Source: Microbacterium algeriense | Lineage (GTDB): Bacteria; Actinomycetota; Actinomycetes; Actinomycetales; Microbacteriaceae | DNA length: 64,000 bases | Assembly: GCF_008868005.1 (NCBI RefSeq) | Contig: NZ_WAAO01000003.1 | Coordinates: 1 to 64,000, forward strand | Direction of reading: 5' to 3' | Shown: positions 7,647 through 15,757 of the stretch, in pieces | Position numbering within the stretch: the first letter of the stretch is position 1 | Layout: the number at the start of each line of letters is the position of its first letter | Program-made: the position numbers and the translations under genes | Notes under the pieces: model-generated | Told to the model about the DNA's origin: nothing | What the model saw: only the letters and a program-made list of their open reading frames with translations | Databases searched by the model: none

Positions 7647-9026
7647 TCAGGCCTTCGCGAGTCCGCGGATCGGGCTGACGGACTGCTCCTCCTCGTGATC
7701 CGGACCGAGCGGGATGCCCGAGCGGTCGCGCAGCAGCAGCGTCGCGATCAGGCCCAGCACGGTCATACCTGCGAGGTACCAGGTGACGGCCTGCGTCGAC
7801 CCGGTCGCGCGCACGATGGCCGTGGCGATGGTCGGCGCGAAGGCACCGCCGGCGATGGCGCCGATCGCGTAGGAGATCGAGACACCCGAGAAGCGGATGC
7901 TCGCCGGGAACAGCTCCGTGTACAGCGCCGCCTGCGGGCCGTAGGTGAAGCCCAGTCCGACCGTGAGGATCGCGAGCCCGGCGAACAGCAGGCCGATCGA
8001 ACCGGTGTTCACGAGCGGGAACAGCGTGAACACGCCGATGAGCTGCAGCGCCCAGCCGATGATGTACGTCGAGCGGCGGCCGATCCGGTCGGACACCCAG
8101 CCGGCGAGCAGTGTCGTGAGCAGCCAGGTGACGGCCGAGCCGGCGACCGCCCAGAGCACCGGACCGCGCTCGAGCCCGATCGGCCCCTCCGGGTCGGTGG
8201 CGTAGCCCTGGATGTATCCGCCCGTGGTCATGTAGCCCACGGCGTTGTTGCCCGCGAACACGAGGGCCGCGATGATGACGAGCAGCAGGTGCTTGCGGAA
8301 CAGCTGCACGATCGGCATCTTCGCCTTCTCCTTGCGCTCGGCGAGCTCGGTGAAGACCGGGCTCTCCTCGACGCGGCGGCGGACGTAGTAGCCGACGAGG
8401 ATCAGCACGACGCTCAGCAGGAACGGCACGCGCCAGCCCCACGTGAGGAACTGGTCGCCGGGGGCGATCGCGGTCATGACGGCCATGACTCCGGACGCCA
8501 GGAGGAGTCCGAGCGGCACGCCGATCTGGGGGGACGCTCCGAAGATGCCGCGCTTCGTGCGCGGGGCGTGCTCGACGGCCATCAGCACCGCACCGCCCCA
8601 CTCACCGCCCGCCGAGATGCCCTGGATGATGCGGAGCAGCACCAGCAGGATCGGGGCCGTGAGGCCGATGGTCTCGTAGGTGGGCAGCAGACCGATCAGT
8701 GCGGTGGCCGCACCCATCAGGATCAGCGTCCACATGAGCACGGCCTTGCGTCCGAGCTTGTCTCCGAAGTGACCGGCCAGGAACGCACCGAGCGGACGGA
8801 ACAGGAAGCTGACGCCGACCGTCGCGAAGGCGATCAGCGCGCTGTCGGCACCGAGCGGCGCGAAGAACAGCTGACCGAACACGAGTCCGACCGCTGTCGC
8901 GTAGATGAAGAAGTCGTACCACTCGACCGTGGTGCCGACGACCGTGGCGAAGACGACGCGGCGCCGATCGGCCGCTGTCGCGATGGTTCCGGTGGGCGTG
9001 AACCCAGCCTGTGACTGCCCGCTCAT
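7647..9026 (-). CDS. MHS-family (metabolite:H+ symporter) MFS transporter
   Basis: A 459-residue transporter with twelve predicted helices and the MHS/ShiA-type loop motif after helix 2 (GHFGDKLGRKAVLMWTL), followed by GGEWGGAVLMAVEHAP, a family hallmark. Members bring in aromatic acids, shikimate, citrate or compatible solutes with protons. It diverges from the homoprotocatechuate operon, so import of a hydroxyphenylacetate or a related acid is the most economical reading, but the substrate is inference. The GTG/ATG choice is settled by an AAAAGGAGA site in front of 9026. Confidence 0.9.
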   Translation of the reverse strand: MSGQSQAGFTPTGTIATAADRRRVVFATVVGTTVEWYDFFIYATAVGLVFGQLFFAPLGADSALIAFATVGVSFLFRPLGAFLAGHFGDKLGRKAVLMWTLILMGAATALIGLLPTYETIGLTAPILLVLLRIIQGISAGGEWGGAVLMAVEHAPRTKRGIFGASPQIGVPLGLLLASGVMAVMTAIAPGDQFLTWGWRVPFLLSVVLILVGYYVRRRVEESPVFTELAERKEKAKMPIVQLFRKHLLLVIIAALVFAGNNAVGYMTTGGYIQGYATDPEGPIGLERGPVLWAVAGSAVTWLLTTLLAGWVSDRIGRRSTYIIGWALQLIGVFTLFPLVNTGSIGLLFAGLAILTVGLGFTYGPQAALYTELFPASIRFSGVSISYAIGAIAGGAFAPTIATAIVRATGSTQAVTWYLAGMTVLGLIATLLLRDRSGIPLGPDHEEEQSVSPIRGLAKA

Positions 9027-9088
9027 GGGGTGTCTCCTTTTGTTGTGACCGCATTGTCACGGCGTGCGCGGACGTGAATCCGAAGTGC

Positions 9089-9118
9089 TTGCCGAGGGGT
9101 GACCCGATAATATATGAT
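9089..9118 (+). promoter_or_regulatory. Candidate promoter of the hpa operon
   Basis: TTGCCG at 9089-9094 and TATGAT at 9113-9118 are 18 bases apart in an AT-rich island that is conspicuous in this GC-rich DNA. Inverted ATCCGAA/TTCGGAT heptamers flank it and could be a regulator site. The first operon gene starts at 9178. Confidence 0.5.
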
Positions 9119-9177
9119 TTCGGATACGACGCACAAGCGTCCGAAGCACAACGCAGTCGAGCGCGAGGAGGCGCCCC

Positions 9178-10650
9178 GTGACGGACACCATCAGCCGCCC
9201 CGGAAAGATCATCGCGATCCACCTGAGCTACGCCTCTCGTGCGGATCAGCGCGGCAGGCGACCCGCCGCCCCCTCCTACTTCTTCAAGCCGGCGAGCTCC
9301 GTCGGCGTCTCCGGCGGCACGGTCGAGCGCCCGGCCGGCACGGAGCTGCTCGCGTTCGAGGGCGAGATCGCGCTCATCATCGGCACCGCGGCTCGTCGCG
9401 TCCCGCTCGAGGAGGCCTGGTCCCACGTGGGCTGGGTCACCGCCTCGAACGACCTGGGGCTGTACGACCTGCGCGCGAACGACAAGGGCTCGAACGTCCG
9501 ATCCAAGGGCGGCGACGGCTACACCCCGCTCGGCCCTGAGCTCATCGACGCCCGCTCGGTCGATCCGGCCGCCCTCCGGGTGCGCGCGTGGGTGAACGGA
9601 GACCTCCGCCAGGACGACACGACCGCGGGACTCATCTTCCCGCTCGCACAGCTCGTGGCCGATCTCTCCCAGCACTTCACGCTCGAGCCCGGCGACGTCA
9701 TCCTCACCGGCACCCCGGCCGGCTCCTCCGTGATCGTGCCCGGCGACGTGGTCGAGGTCGAGGTGGACGCGCCTGATGCCCCCGGTGCGCCGAGCTCGGG
9801 ACGGCTGGTCACGACCGTCGTCCAGGGCGACACGCCCTTCGACGGCACCATCGGGTCTCTCCCCGCCGTGGACGACCTGCAGCGCACGGAGGCCTGGGGC
9901 TCCCGCGAGGAGACGGGCCTTCCCGCCGAGGAGCCGGTGCCCGCGATCGATCCCGAGCTGCGTGCCCAGCTCCTCGAGGCGCCGACGGCCGGGCTCTCCG
10001 CACAGCTTCGCAAGCGCGGCCACCACTCCTGCTTCATCGACGGCGTCTCCGCGAACCTGCCGGGCGTGAAGATCGTCGGCGTCGCGAAGACCCTGCGCTT
10101 CGTCCCCTTCCGCGAGGACCTCTTCGCCAGCCACGGGGGCGGCTACAACGCCCAGAAGCGCGCCTTCGACGCGGTCGCCGACGGCGAGGTCATCGTGATC
10201 GAGGCCCGCGGCGATGCCACGACCGGCACGCTCGGCGACATCCTCGCCCTGCGCGCGAAGACCCGCGGCGCGGCCGGCGTGGTGACCGACGGCGGCGTGC
10301 GCGACTTCGAGGCGGTCGCCGAGATCGGACTGCCCGTCTTCTCGCAGGGGGCGCACCCCTCGGTGCTCGGCCGCAAGCACGTGCCGTGGGACGTCGACGT
10401 CACGATCTCGTGCGGCGGCGCCACCGTGCAGCCCGGAGACATCATCGTCGGCGACAGCGACGGCGTCATCGTGATCCCACCAGCCCTCGCTGCGGAGGTG
10501 GCCGCCGCCGCCGTCGCCCAGGAGATCGAGGACGCCTGGATCGCGGAGCAGGTCGCCGCAGGGCACCCCGTCGACGGCCTGTTCCCCATGAATGCCGAGT
10601 GGCGCGCCCGCTACGAGCAGGCCACGGGCACCGGAACGGACACGAAGTGA
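9178..10650 (+). CDS. FAH-family hydrolase/isomerase fused to an RraA-like domain (HpaG-like)
   Basis: A 490-residue two-domain protein. Residues 1-245 are a fumarylacetoacetate-hydrolase fold (EGEIALIIG, SNVRSKGGDGYTPLGPEL, DVILTGTPAG) like the isomerase half of HpaG. Residues 265-470 are RraA/HMG-aldolase-like, with LGDILALRAKTRGAAG followed by DGGVRD, whose R-D pair binds substrate and metal in class II RraA aldolases/decarboxylases. Classical HpaG is a tandem of two FAH domains that decarboxylate and isomerise the ring-cleavage tricarboxylate. Here the RraA-like domain probably takes the decarboxylase half; that assignment is inference. GTG start behind a GAGGAGG site. First gene of the hpa operon. 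Confidence 0.85.
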   Translation: MTDTISRPGKIIAIHLSYASRADQRGRRPAAPSYFFKPASSVGVSGGTVERPAGTELLAFEGEIALIIGTAARRVPLEEAWSHVGWVTASNDLGLYDLRANDKGSNVRSKGGDGYTPLGPELIDARSVDPAALRVRAWVNGDLRQDDTTAGLIFPLAQLVADLSQHFTLEPGDVILTGTPAGSSVIVPGDVVEVEVDAPDAPGAPSSGRLVTTVVQGDTPFDGTIGSLPAVDDLQRTEAWGSREETGLPAEEPVPAIDPELRAQLLEAPTAGLSAQLRKRGHHSCFIDGVSANLPGVKIVGVAKTLRFVPFREDLFASHGGGYNAQKRAFDAVADGEVIVIEARGDATTGTLGDILALRAKTRGAAGVVTDGGVRDFEAVAEIGLPVFSQGAHPSVLGRKHVPWDVDVTISCGGATVQPGDIIVGDSDGVIVIPPALAAEVAAAAVAQEIEDAWIAEQVAAGHPVDGLFPMNAEWRARYEQATGTGTDTK

Positions 10651-11333
10651 GCACGGTCGAAAGCGCCAGCAAGTCGGAGCAGGCGTACACGTGGATCCGC
10701 TCGCGCATCTCCGCGCACGCCTACGGCCCGGGCTACCGCCTGGTGCTCGGCCCGATCGCGGAGGAGCTCGGGATGAGCGTCGTCCCGGTGCGCGAGGCCA
10801 TCCGCCGACTGGAGGCCGAGGGACTCGTGACCTTCGAGCGCAACGTCGGCGCCCGCGTGACCCTCGTCGATGAGGGAGAGTACGCGCACACGATGCAGAC
10901 GCTCGGGCTGGTCGAGGGGGCGGCGACCGCGCTGTCCGCTCCGCTGCTCGATGCGGATGCGCTCGCACAGGCCGCCGAGGTCAACGACCGGATGAGCCGC
11001 CTCCTCGATCACTTCGACCCGCATACCTTCACCGAGCTGAACCGCCAGTTCCACTCCGTGCTGTTCGAGCCGTGCCCCAACCCGCACCTGCTCGACCTCG
11101 TGCACCGCGGCTGGGCCCGACTGTCCGGCATCCGCGACACCACGTTCGCCTACGTGCCCGGACGAGCTCACCACTCGGTCGACGAGCACACCCAGATCCT
11201 CGAGCTGATCCGCGACGGCGCCGAGCCGCTGGAGATCGAGCTCGCCGCCCGCAACCACCGGTGGCGCACGAGGGACGCGTTCCTCGACGCCCTGCACACC
11301 CGTTCCGTTCCCGCCGAAGGAGAAGCATCATGA
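10647..11333 (+). CDS. GntR family regulator (FCD-type effector domain)
   Basis: A 228-residue regulator. The winged helix-turn-helix covers residues 8-75 (GPIAEELGMSVVPVREAIRRLEAEGLV). A helical FCD-like C-terminal domain follows, with conserved His residues (HSVLFEPC, HHSVDEHTQI, RNHRWRTRDAF) that usually hold a metal and a carboxylate ligand. The GTG start overlaps the stop of the FAH-RraA gene (GTGA) and its own stop overlaps the hpaE start, so the regulator is made from within the operon it probably controls. The AT-rich region near 9100 is a likely target, and a ring-cleavage intermediate a likely effector; both are inference. Confidence 0.9.
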   Translation: MSTVESASKSEQAYTWIRSRISAHAYGPGYRLVLGPIAEELGMSVVPVREAIRRLEAEGLVTFERNVGARVTLVDEGEYAHTMQTLGLVEGAATALSAPLLDADALAQAAEVNDRMSRLLDHFDPHTFTELNRQFHSVLFEPCPNPHLLDLVHRGWARLSGIRDTTFAYVPGRAHHSVDEHTQILELIRDGAEPLEIELAARNHRWRTRDAFLDALHTRSVPAEGEAS

Positions 11334-12829
11334 CCGACTCCCGCATCCCAGCCGACCTGCCGGACCACATCCAGCACTACATCGACGGCGCGTTCGTCGA
11401 CTCGATCGACGGCGACACGTTCGACGTGTTCGACCCCGTGACGAACCAGACCTACACCACCGCATCCGCGGGCAAGAAGGCCGACATCGAGCTGGCCGTC
11501 GCCGCCGCGAAGCGCGCGTTCGACGAAGGCCCGTGGCCGCGCATGCTCCCCCGCGAGCGCTCGCGGGTGCTGCACAGGATCGCCGACATCGTGGAATCCC
11601 GTGACGCGCGTCTGGCGGAGCTCGAGTCCTACGACTCCGGTCTGCCCATCACGCAGGCGCTCGGTCAGGCCCGTCGCGCCGCCGAGAACTTCCGCTTCTT
11701 CGCCGACCTGATCGTCGCGCAGGCCGATGACGCGTTCAAGGTGCCCGGCAAGCAGATGAACTACGTCAACCGCAAGCCGATCGGCGTCGCGGGACTCATC
11801 ACGCCGTGGAACACGCCGTTCATGCTGGAGTCGTGGAAGCTCGGCCCCGCGCTCGCGACCGGCAACACGGTCGTGCTGAAGCCCGCCGAGTTCACACCGC
11901 TCTCCGCCTCGCTGTGGGCGGGCATCTTCGAGGAGGCTGGACTCCCGAAGGGCGTCTTCAACCTCGTCAACGGCCTCGGTGAAGACGCCGGCGATGCGCT
12001 CGTGAAGCACCCCGACGTGCCGCTGATCTCGTTCACCGGTGAGAGCCGCACGGGCCAGATCATCTTCGGCAACGCCGCTCCGTTCCTCAAGGGCCTGTCC
12101 ATGGAGCTCGGCGGCAAGTCCCCTGCCGTCGTCTTCGCCGATGCCGACCTGGAAGCCGCCGTCGACGCCACCATCTTCGGCGTCTTCTCGCTCAACGGCG
12201 AGCGCTGCACCGCCGGCTCCCGCATCCTCGTCGAGCGGTCGATCTACGAGGAGTTCGTGGAGCGGTACGCCGCGCAGGCCGAGCGCGTCAAGGTCGGCTA
12301 CCCGCACGACCCGGAGACCGAGGTCGGCGCCCTGGTCCACCCGGAGCACTACGACAAGGTCATGAGCTACGTCGAGATCGGCAAGACCGAGGGTCGCCTC
12401 GTCGCCGGCGGCGGTCGGCCCGAGGGCTTCGAGGAGGGGAACTTCGTCGCCCCGACCGTGTTCGCCGACGTCTCCCCCGACGCCCGGATCTTCCAGGAGG
12501 AGATCTTCGGCCCGGTCGTCGCGATCACGCCGTTCGACTCCGACGACGAGGCACTGGCCCTGGCGAACAACACCAAGTACGGACTCGCGGCCTACATCTG
12601 GACGAACGACCTCAAGCGCGCGCACAACTTCGCGCAGTCCGTCGAGGCCGGCATGGTGTGGCTGAACAGCAACAACGTCCGCGACCTGCGCACGCCGTTC
12701 GGCGGTGTGAAGGCGTCCGGTCTCGGCCACGAGGGCGGCTACCGCTCCATCGACTTCTACACCGACCAGCAGAGCGTGCACATCACGCTCGCCTCGACCC
12801 CGCACAACCCGACCTTCGGCAAGGCCTGA
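11330..12829 (+). CDS. hpaE: 5-carboxymethyl-2-hydroxymuconate semialdehyde dehydrogenase
   Basis: A 499-residue NAD-dependent aldehyde dehydrogenase. The catalytic C293 is in NGERCTAGSR and the general base E259 in MELGGKSP. The NAD-binding motif FTGESRTGQ and the N-terminal ITPWNTPFM complete the signature. Similarity to HpaE and its place beside a homoprotocatechuate dioxygenase identify its job: oxidising the ring-opened semialdehyde to 5-carboxymethyl-2-hydroxymuconate. Length matches the family. Its ATG overlaps the stop of the GntR gene. A long hairpin lies between it and the next gene. Confidence 0.92.
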   Translation: MTDSRIPADLPDHIQHYIDGAFVDSIDGDTFDVFDPVTNQTYTTASAGKKADIELAVAAAKRAFDEGPWPRMLPRERSRVLHRIADIVESRDARLAELESYDSGLPITQALGQARRAAENFRFFADLIVAQADDAFKVPGKQMNYVNRKPIGVAGLITPWNTPFMLESWKLGPALATGNTVVLKPAEFTPLSASLWAGIFEEAGLPKGVFNLVNGLGEDAGDALVKHPDVPLISFTGESRTGQIIFGNAAPFLKGLSMELGGKSPAVVFADADLEAAVDATIFGVFSLNGERCTAGSRILVERSIYEEFVERYAAQAERVKVGYPHDPETEVGALVHPEHYDKVMSYVEIGKTEGRLVAGGGRPEGFEEGNFVAPTVFADVSPDARIFQEEIFGPVVAITPFDSDDEALALANNTKYGLAAYIWTNDLKRAHNFAQSVEAGMVWLNSNNVRDLRTPFGGVKASGLGHEGGYRSIDFYTDQQSVHITLASTPHNPTFGKA

Positions 12830-12842
12830 CCCACCCGCTCCG

Positions 12843-12891
12843 GTCGCGATATGTCAGCTGTTTCGGCCCGAAATGGCTGACATATCGCGAC
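12843..12891. repeat. Long hairpin repeat inside the hpa operon (GTCGCGA family)
   Basis: A 16-bp perfect outer stem, GTCGCGATATGTCAGC at 12843-12858 and its complement at 12876-12891, continues after two mismatches into a TTTCGG/CCGAAA stem closed by one base. It fills the hpaE-hpaD gap. The outer 16 bases recur exactly in the hairpin at 49735-49794, so this is a dispersed element and not just a local terminator. Confidence 0.75.
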
Positions 12892-12915
12892 GGGAACTCA
12901 AGCAAGGACGCTGAC

Positions 12916-14082
12916 ATGACACACCGCGAAGACATGACCCTGACCTCCTCGGGGTACTACGTGAGCCAGGAGGCTCCGATCCACTCCGACAACCCCGTCG
13001 CGACGCCGAAGAGCACCCCGCCGGACATCCTGCGCTGCGCCTACATGGAGATCGTCGTGACGGATCTGGCCGCCTCCCGCCAGTTCTACGTCGACATCCT
13101 CGGCCTGTACGTGACGGAAGAGGACGACGAGGCGATCTACCTGCGCTCCACGGAGGAGTTCATCCACCACAACCTCGTGCTGCGCAAGGGACCGATCGCC
13201 GCGGTCGCCGCGTTCTCGTACCGGGTGCGCTCGGCGGAGGACCTCGACCGCGCCGTGGAGTTCTACACCGAACTCGGCTGCGACGTCCGGCGTCAGGAGA
13301 ACGGCTTCGTGAAGGGCATCGGCGACTCCGTGCGCGTCGTCGACCCGCTCGGCTTCCCGTACGAGTTCTTCTACGCCACCGACCACGTCGAGCGCCTGTC
13401 CTGGCGGTACGACCTGCACACCCCGGGTGAGCTCGTGCGCCTCGACCACTTCAACCAGGTCACCCCCGACGTGCCGCGCGCGGTGCGCCACTACCAGGAC
13501 CTCGGCTTCCGCGTGACTGAGGACATCCAGGACGACGAGGGCACCGTGTACGCCGCCTGGATGCGTCGCAAGCCCACCGTGCACGACACCGCAGCGACCG
13601 GCGGCGACGGTCCGCGCATGCACCACGTCGCCTTCGCGACGCACGAGAAGCACAACATCCTCGCGATCTGCGACAAGCTCGGGGCGCTGCGCCGCTCCGA
13701 CGCCATCGAGCGCGGCCCCGGCCGGCACGGCGTCTCCAACGCGTTCTACCTCTACCTGCGCGACCCCGACGGGCACCGCGTCGAGATCTACACGCAGGAC
13801 TACTACACCGGCGACCCGGACAACCCGGTCGTCACCTGGGACGTGCACGACAACCAGCGCCGTGACTGGTGGGGCACCCCGGTGGTCCCCTCCTGGTACA
13901 CCGACGCCTCGCTCGTGCTCGACCTCGACGGCAACCCGCAGCCGGTGATCGCCCGCACGGACTCCAGCGAGATGGCCGTGACGATCGGCGCCGACGGCTT
14001 CTCCTACACCCGCGCGGACGAGGGCGAGAAGTCGATGCCCGAGTACAAGCAGGGCGAGTACAAGCTCGGCCACCAGCTCTAG
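12916..14082 (+). CDS. hpaD: 3,4-dihydroxyphenylacetate 2,3-dioxygenase (extradiol, VOC type)
   Basis: A 388-residue type I extradiol dioxygenase of two VOC modules. It is close to the Brevibacterium fuscum enzyme, whose iron ligands H155, H214 and E267 correspond, with a constant offset of 23, to H178 (RLDHFN), H237 (MHHVAF) and E290 (HRVEIYTQDYYTGDP). It opens the ring of homoprotocatechuate to 5-carboxymethyl-2-hydroxymuconate semialdehyde, which HpaE then oxidises. It is unrelated to the LigB-type HpaD of enterobacteria. The first ATG at 12916 is preferred, with AAGGA upstream; another in-frame ATG is at 12934. Confidence 0.93.
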   Translation: MTHREDMTLTSSGYYVSQEAPIHSDNPVATPKSTPPDILRCAYMEIVVTDLAASRQFYVDILGLYVTEEDDEAIYLRSTEEFIHHNLVLRKGPIAAVAAFSYRVRSAEDLDRAVEFYTELGCDVRRQENGFVKGIGDSVRVVDPLGFPYEFFYATDHVERLSWRYDLHTPGELVRLDHFNQVTPDVPRAVRHYQDLGFRVTEDIQDDEGTVYAAWMRRKPTVHDTAATGGDGPRMHHVAFATHEKHNILAICDKLGALRRSDAIERGPGRHGVSNAFYLYLRDPDGHRVEIYTQDYYTGDPDNPVVTWDVHDNQRRDWWGTPVVPSWYTDASLVLDLDGNPQPVIARTDSSEMAVTIGADGFSYTRADEGEKSMPEYKQGEYKLGHQL

Positions 14083-14091
14083 GAGTCACGG

Positions 14092-14877
14092 ATGCTGTCT
14101 GAGGAGACGATCGCGCAGATCGCGGCGGAGCTCGCCGAGGCCGACCGCACCCACGGGGTGATCCCACGCATCACGGCGCGGTACCCCGAGGCGACCGTGG
14201 AGGACTCCTACGCCATCCAGGGCGTGTGGCGGGACTCGCAGGTCGCGGCCGGCCGCCGGCTCGTGGGGCGCAAGATCGGCCTGACCTCGAAGGCCATGCA
14301 GCAGGCGACGGGGATCACCGAGCCCGACTACGGCGTCATGTTCGACGACACCGTGTACGAGTCGGGCGCGGAGATCCCCACGGATCACTTCTCCAACGTC
14401 CGCATCGAGGTCGAGCTCGCGTTCGTGCTCAAGGAACCGCTGGAGGGCCCCGACTGCACGCTGGAGGACGCCCTCGCCGCGATCGACTACGCCGTGCCGG
14501 CCCTCGAGGTGCTCAACTCGCACATCGAGCTCGAGGGCCGCACGATCGTCGACACCATCAGCGACAACGCCGCCTACGGGGCGATGGTGCTGGGGACGGT
14601 GCGCAAGCGCCCGGACGAGATCGACCTGCGGTGGGTTCCCGGCGTCCTCTCCCGCAACGGGGAGATCGAGGAGACCGGCGTCGCCGCCGGCGTGCTCGGT
14701 CACCCCGCCACGGGAGTCGCGTGGCTGGCGAACAAGTTCCACCAGCACGGCGCGCGTCTGGAGGCGGGCGAGATCATCCTGGCAGGATCGTTCACACGCC
14801 CGATGTGGGTGTCGCGCGGCGACGAGGTGCTGTGCGACTACGGACCGATGGGGACCATCACATGCCGCTTCGTCTAG
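14092..14877 (+). CDS. hpaH: 2-oxo-hept-4-ene-1,7-dioate hydratase
   Basis: A 261-residue member of the FAH-like hydratase/decarboxylase family (MhpD/DmpE/HpaH). Motifs include VGRKIGLTSKAMQQATG, PDYGVMFDD, RIEVELAFVLKEPL (acidic metal ligands) and PALEVLNSHIEL. In the homoprotocatechuate pathway it adds water to the 2-oxohept-ene-dioate to give 4-hydroxy-2-oxoheptane-1,7-dioate, the substrate of HpaI. A GGAGT site lies ahead of the ATG, ten bases after hpaD, and the gene overlaps hpaI by 16 bases. Confidence 0.92.
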   Translation: MLSEETIAQIAAELAEADRTHGVIPRITARYPEATVEDSYAIQGVWRDSQVAAGRRLVGRKIGLTSKAMQQATGITEPDYGVMFDDTVYESGAEIPTDHFSNVRIEVELAFVLKEPLEGPDCTLEDALAAIDYAVPALEVLNSHIELEGRTIVDTISDNAAYGAMVLGTVRKRPDEIDLRWVPGVLSRNGEIEETGVAAGVLGHPATGVAWLANKFHQHGARLEAGEIILAGSFTRPMWVSRGDEVLCDYGPMGTITCRFV

Positions 14878-15662
14878 ATCCGTCCTTCCGCGAGCAGCTC
14901 GCCGCGTCCGACCACCCCTTCGTGGGGATGTGGGTGTGCTCCGGCAGCCCGCTGCTCGCCGAGGTCGCCGCGGGCTCCGGACTGGACTGGCTGCTCATCG
15001 ACATGGAGCACTCGGCCAACACGCTCGAGTCCGTGCTGCTGCAGCTGCAGGCGGTCGCGGCCTACCCGGTCACCCCGCTGGTCCGGGTGCCGTTCAACGA
15101 CGCGGTCGCGATCAAGCAGGTGCTCGACCTCGGCGCGCAGAACCTCATCGTCCCCATGGTGTCGTCCGCCGACGAGGCCGGGGCCGCCGTGGCCGCGACC
15201 CGCTATCCCCCCGAGGGCGTCCGCGGGGTCGGCAGCGCCCTGGCCCGCAGCGCCCGCTGGAACCGCGTCGACCGCTACCTGCAGGAGTCCGCGCAGCACG
15301 TGTCGCTCACCGTGCAGATCGAGACGGCCGCCGGGGTCGAGGCCGCCGCCGACATCGCCGCGGTCGACGGGGTGGACGCCGTGTTCGTCGGCCCCTCCGA
15401 CCTGTCCGCGTCGATGGGCCTGCTCGGACAGCAGACGCATCCGGACGTGGTCGCCGCCGTCGAGTCGGTGTTCGCCGCGGTCAAGGGCGCAGGGAAGCCG
15501 GTGGGCGTGAACGCCTTCGACCCCTCCGCCGCCGACGCGTACCTCGCGGCGGGCGCGGACTTCGTGGCCGTCGGTGCCGACGTGGCTCTCCTCGCCCGCG
15601 CCTCCGAGTCCCTCGCCGCGCGCTTCCGCGGAACCGACGACGCCCGTCGGTCGAGCTACTGA
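14862..15662 (+). CDS. hpaI: 4-hydroxy-2-oxoheptane-1,7-dioate aldolase
   Basis: A 266-residue class II pyruvate aldolase of the HpaI/CitE-like TIM-barrel family. Active-site residues are visible: H50 in LIDMEHSANT (base), R75 in PLVRVPFN (pyruvate carboxylate), and metal ligands E154 in VQIETAAG and D180 in VGPSDLSAS. It splits the C7 diacid into pyruvate and succinic semialdehyde, ending the pathway. No succinic semialdehyde dehydrogenase or HpaF isomerase is present in the window. The start inside the end of hpaH gives a 16-bp overlap and translational coupling. Confidence 0.92.
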   Translation: MPLRLDPSFREQLAASDHPFVGMWVCSGSPLLAEVAAGSGLDWLLIDMEHSANTLESVLLQLQAVAAYPVTPLVRVPFNDAVAIKQVLDLGAQNLIVPMVSSADEAGAAVAATRYPPEGVRGVGSALARSARWNRVDRYLQESAQHVSLTVQIETAAGVEAAADIAAVDGVDAVFVGPSDLSASMGLLGQQTHPDVVAAVESVFAAVKGAGKPVGVNAFDPSAADAYLAAGADFVAVGADVALLARASESLAARFRGTDDARRSSY

Positions 15663-15730
15663 CGCGCGTCGCGGAACAGCGGCCTGACGGCGCCGAGTCC
15701 CGCGCCCGTCGGCCGTGGCAGGATGGACGG

Positions 15731-15757
15731 ATGCGCAGGAGCGAGGCCGGGACATGA
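15731..15757 (+). CDS. Possible 8-codon leader peptide coupled to the MFS gene
   Basis: The mini-ORF reads MRRSEAGT and ends in a TGA that overlaps the ATG of the MFS gene (ATGA). It begins six bases after CAGGAT, which resembles the leaderless promoter box of other genes here, and it contains the AGGAG that could serve the MFS gene. It may therefore couple translation or simply be an accident of the sequence. No conserved peptide is recognised. Confidence 0.35.
   Translation: MRRSEAGT

Noticed and set aside
10647..11333. Treating the GntR gene as a separate transcription unit
   Set aside because: Its start and stop overlap the flanking genes by four bases each and no promoter is visible, so it belongs to the hpa operon.
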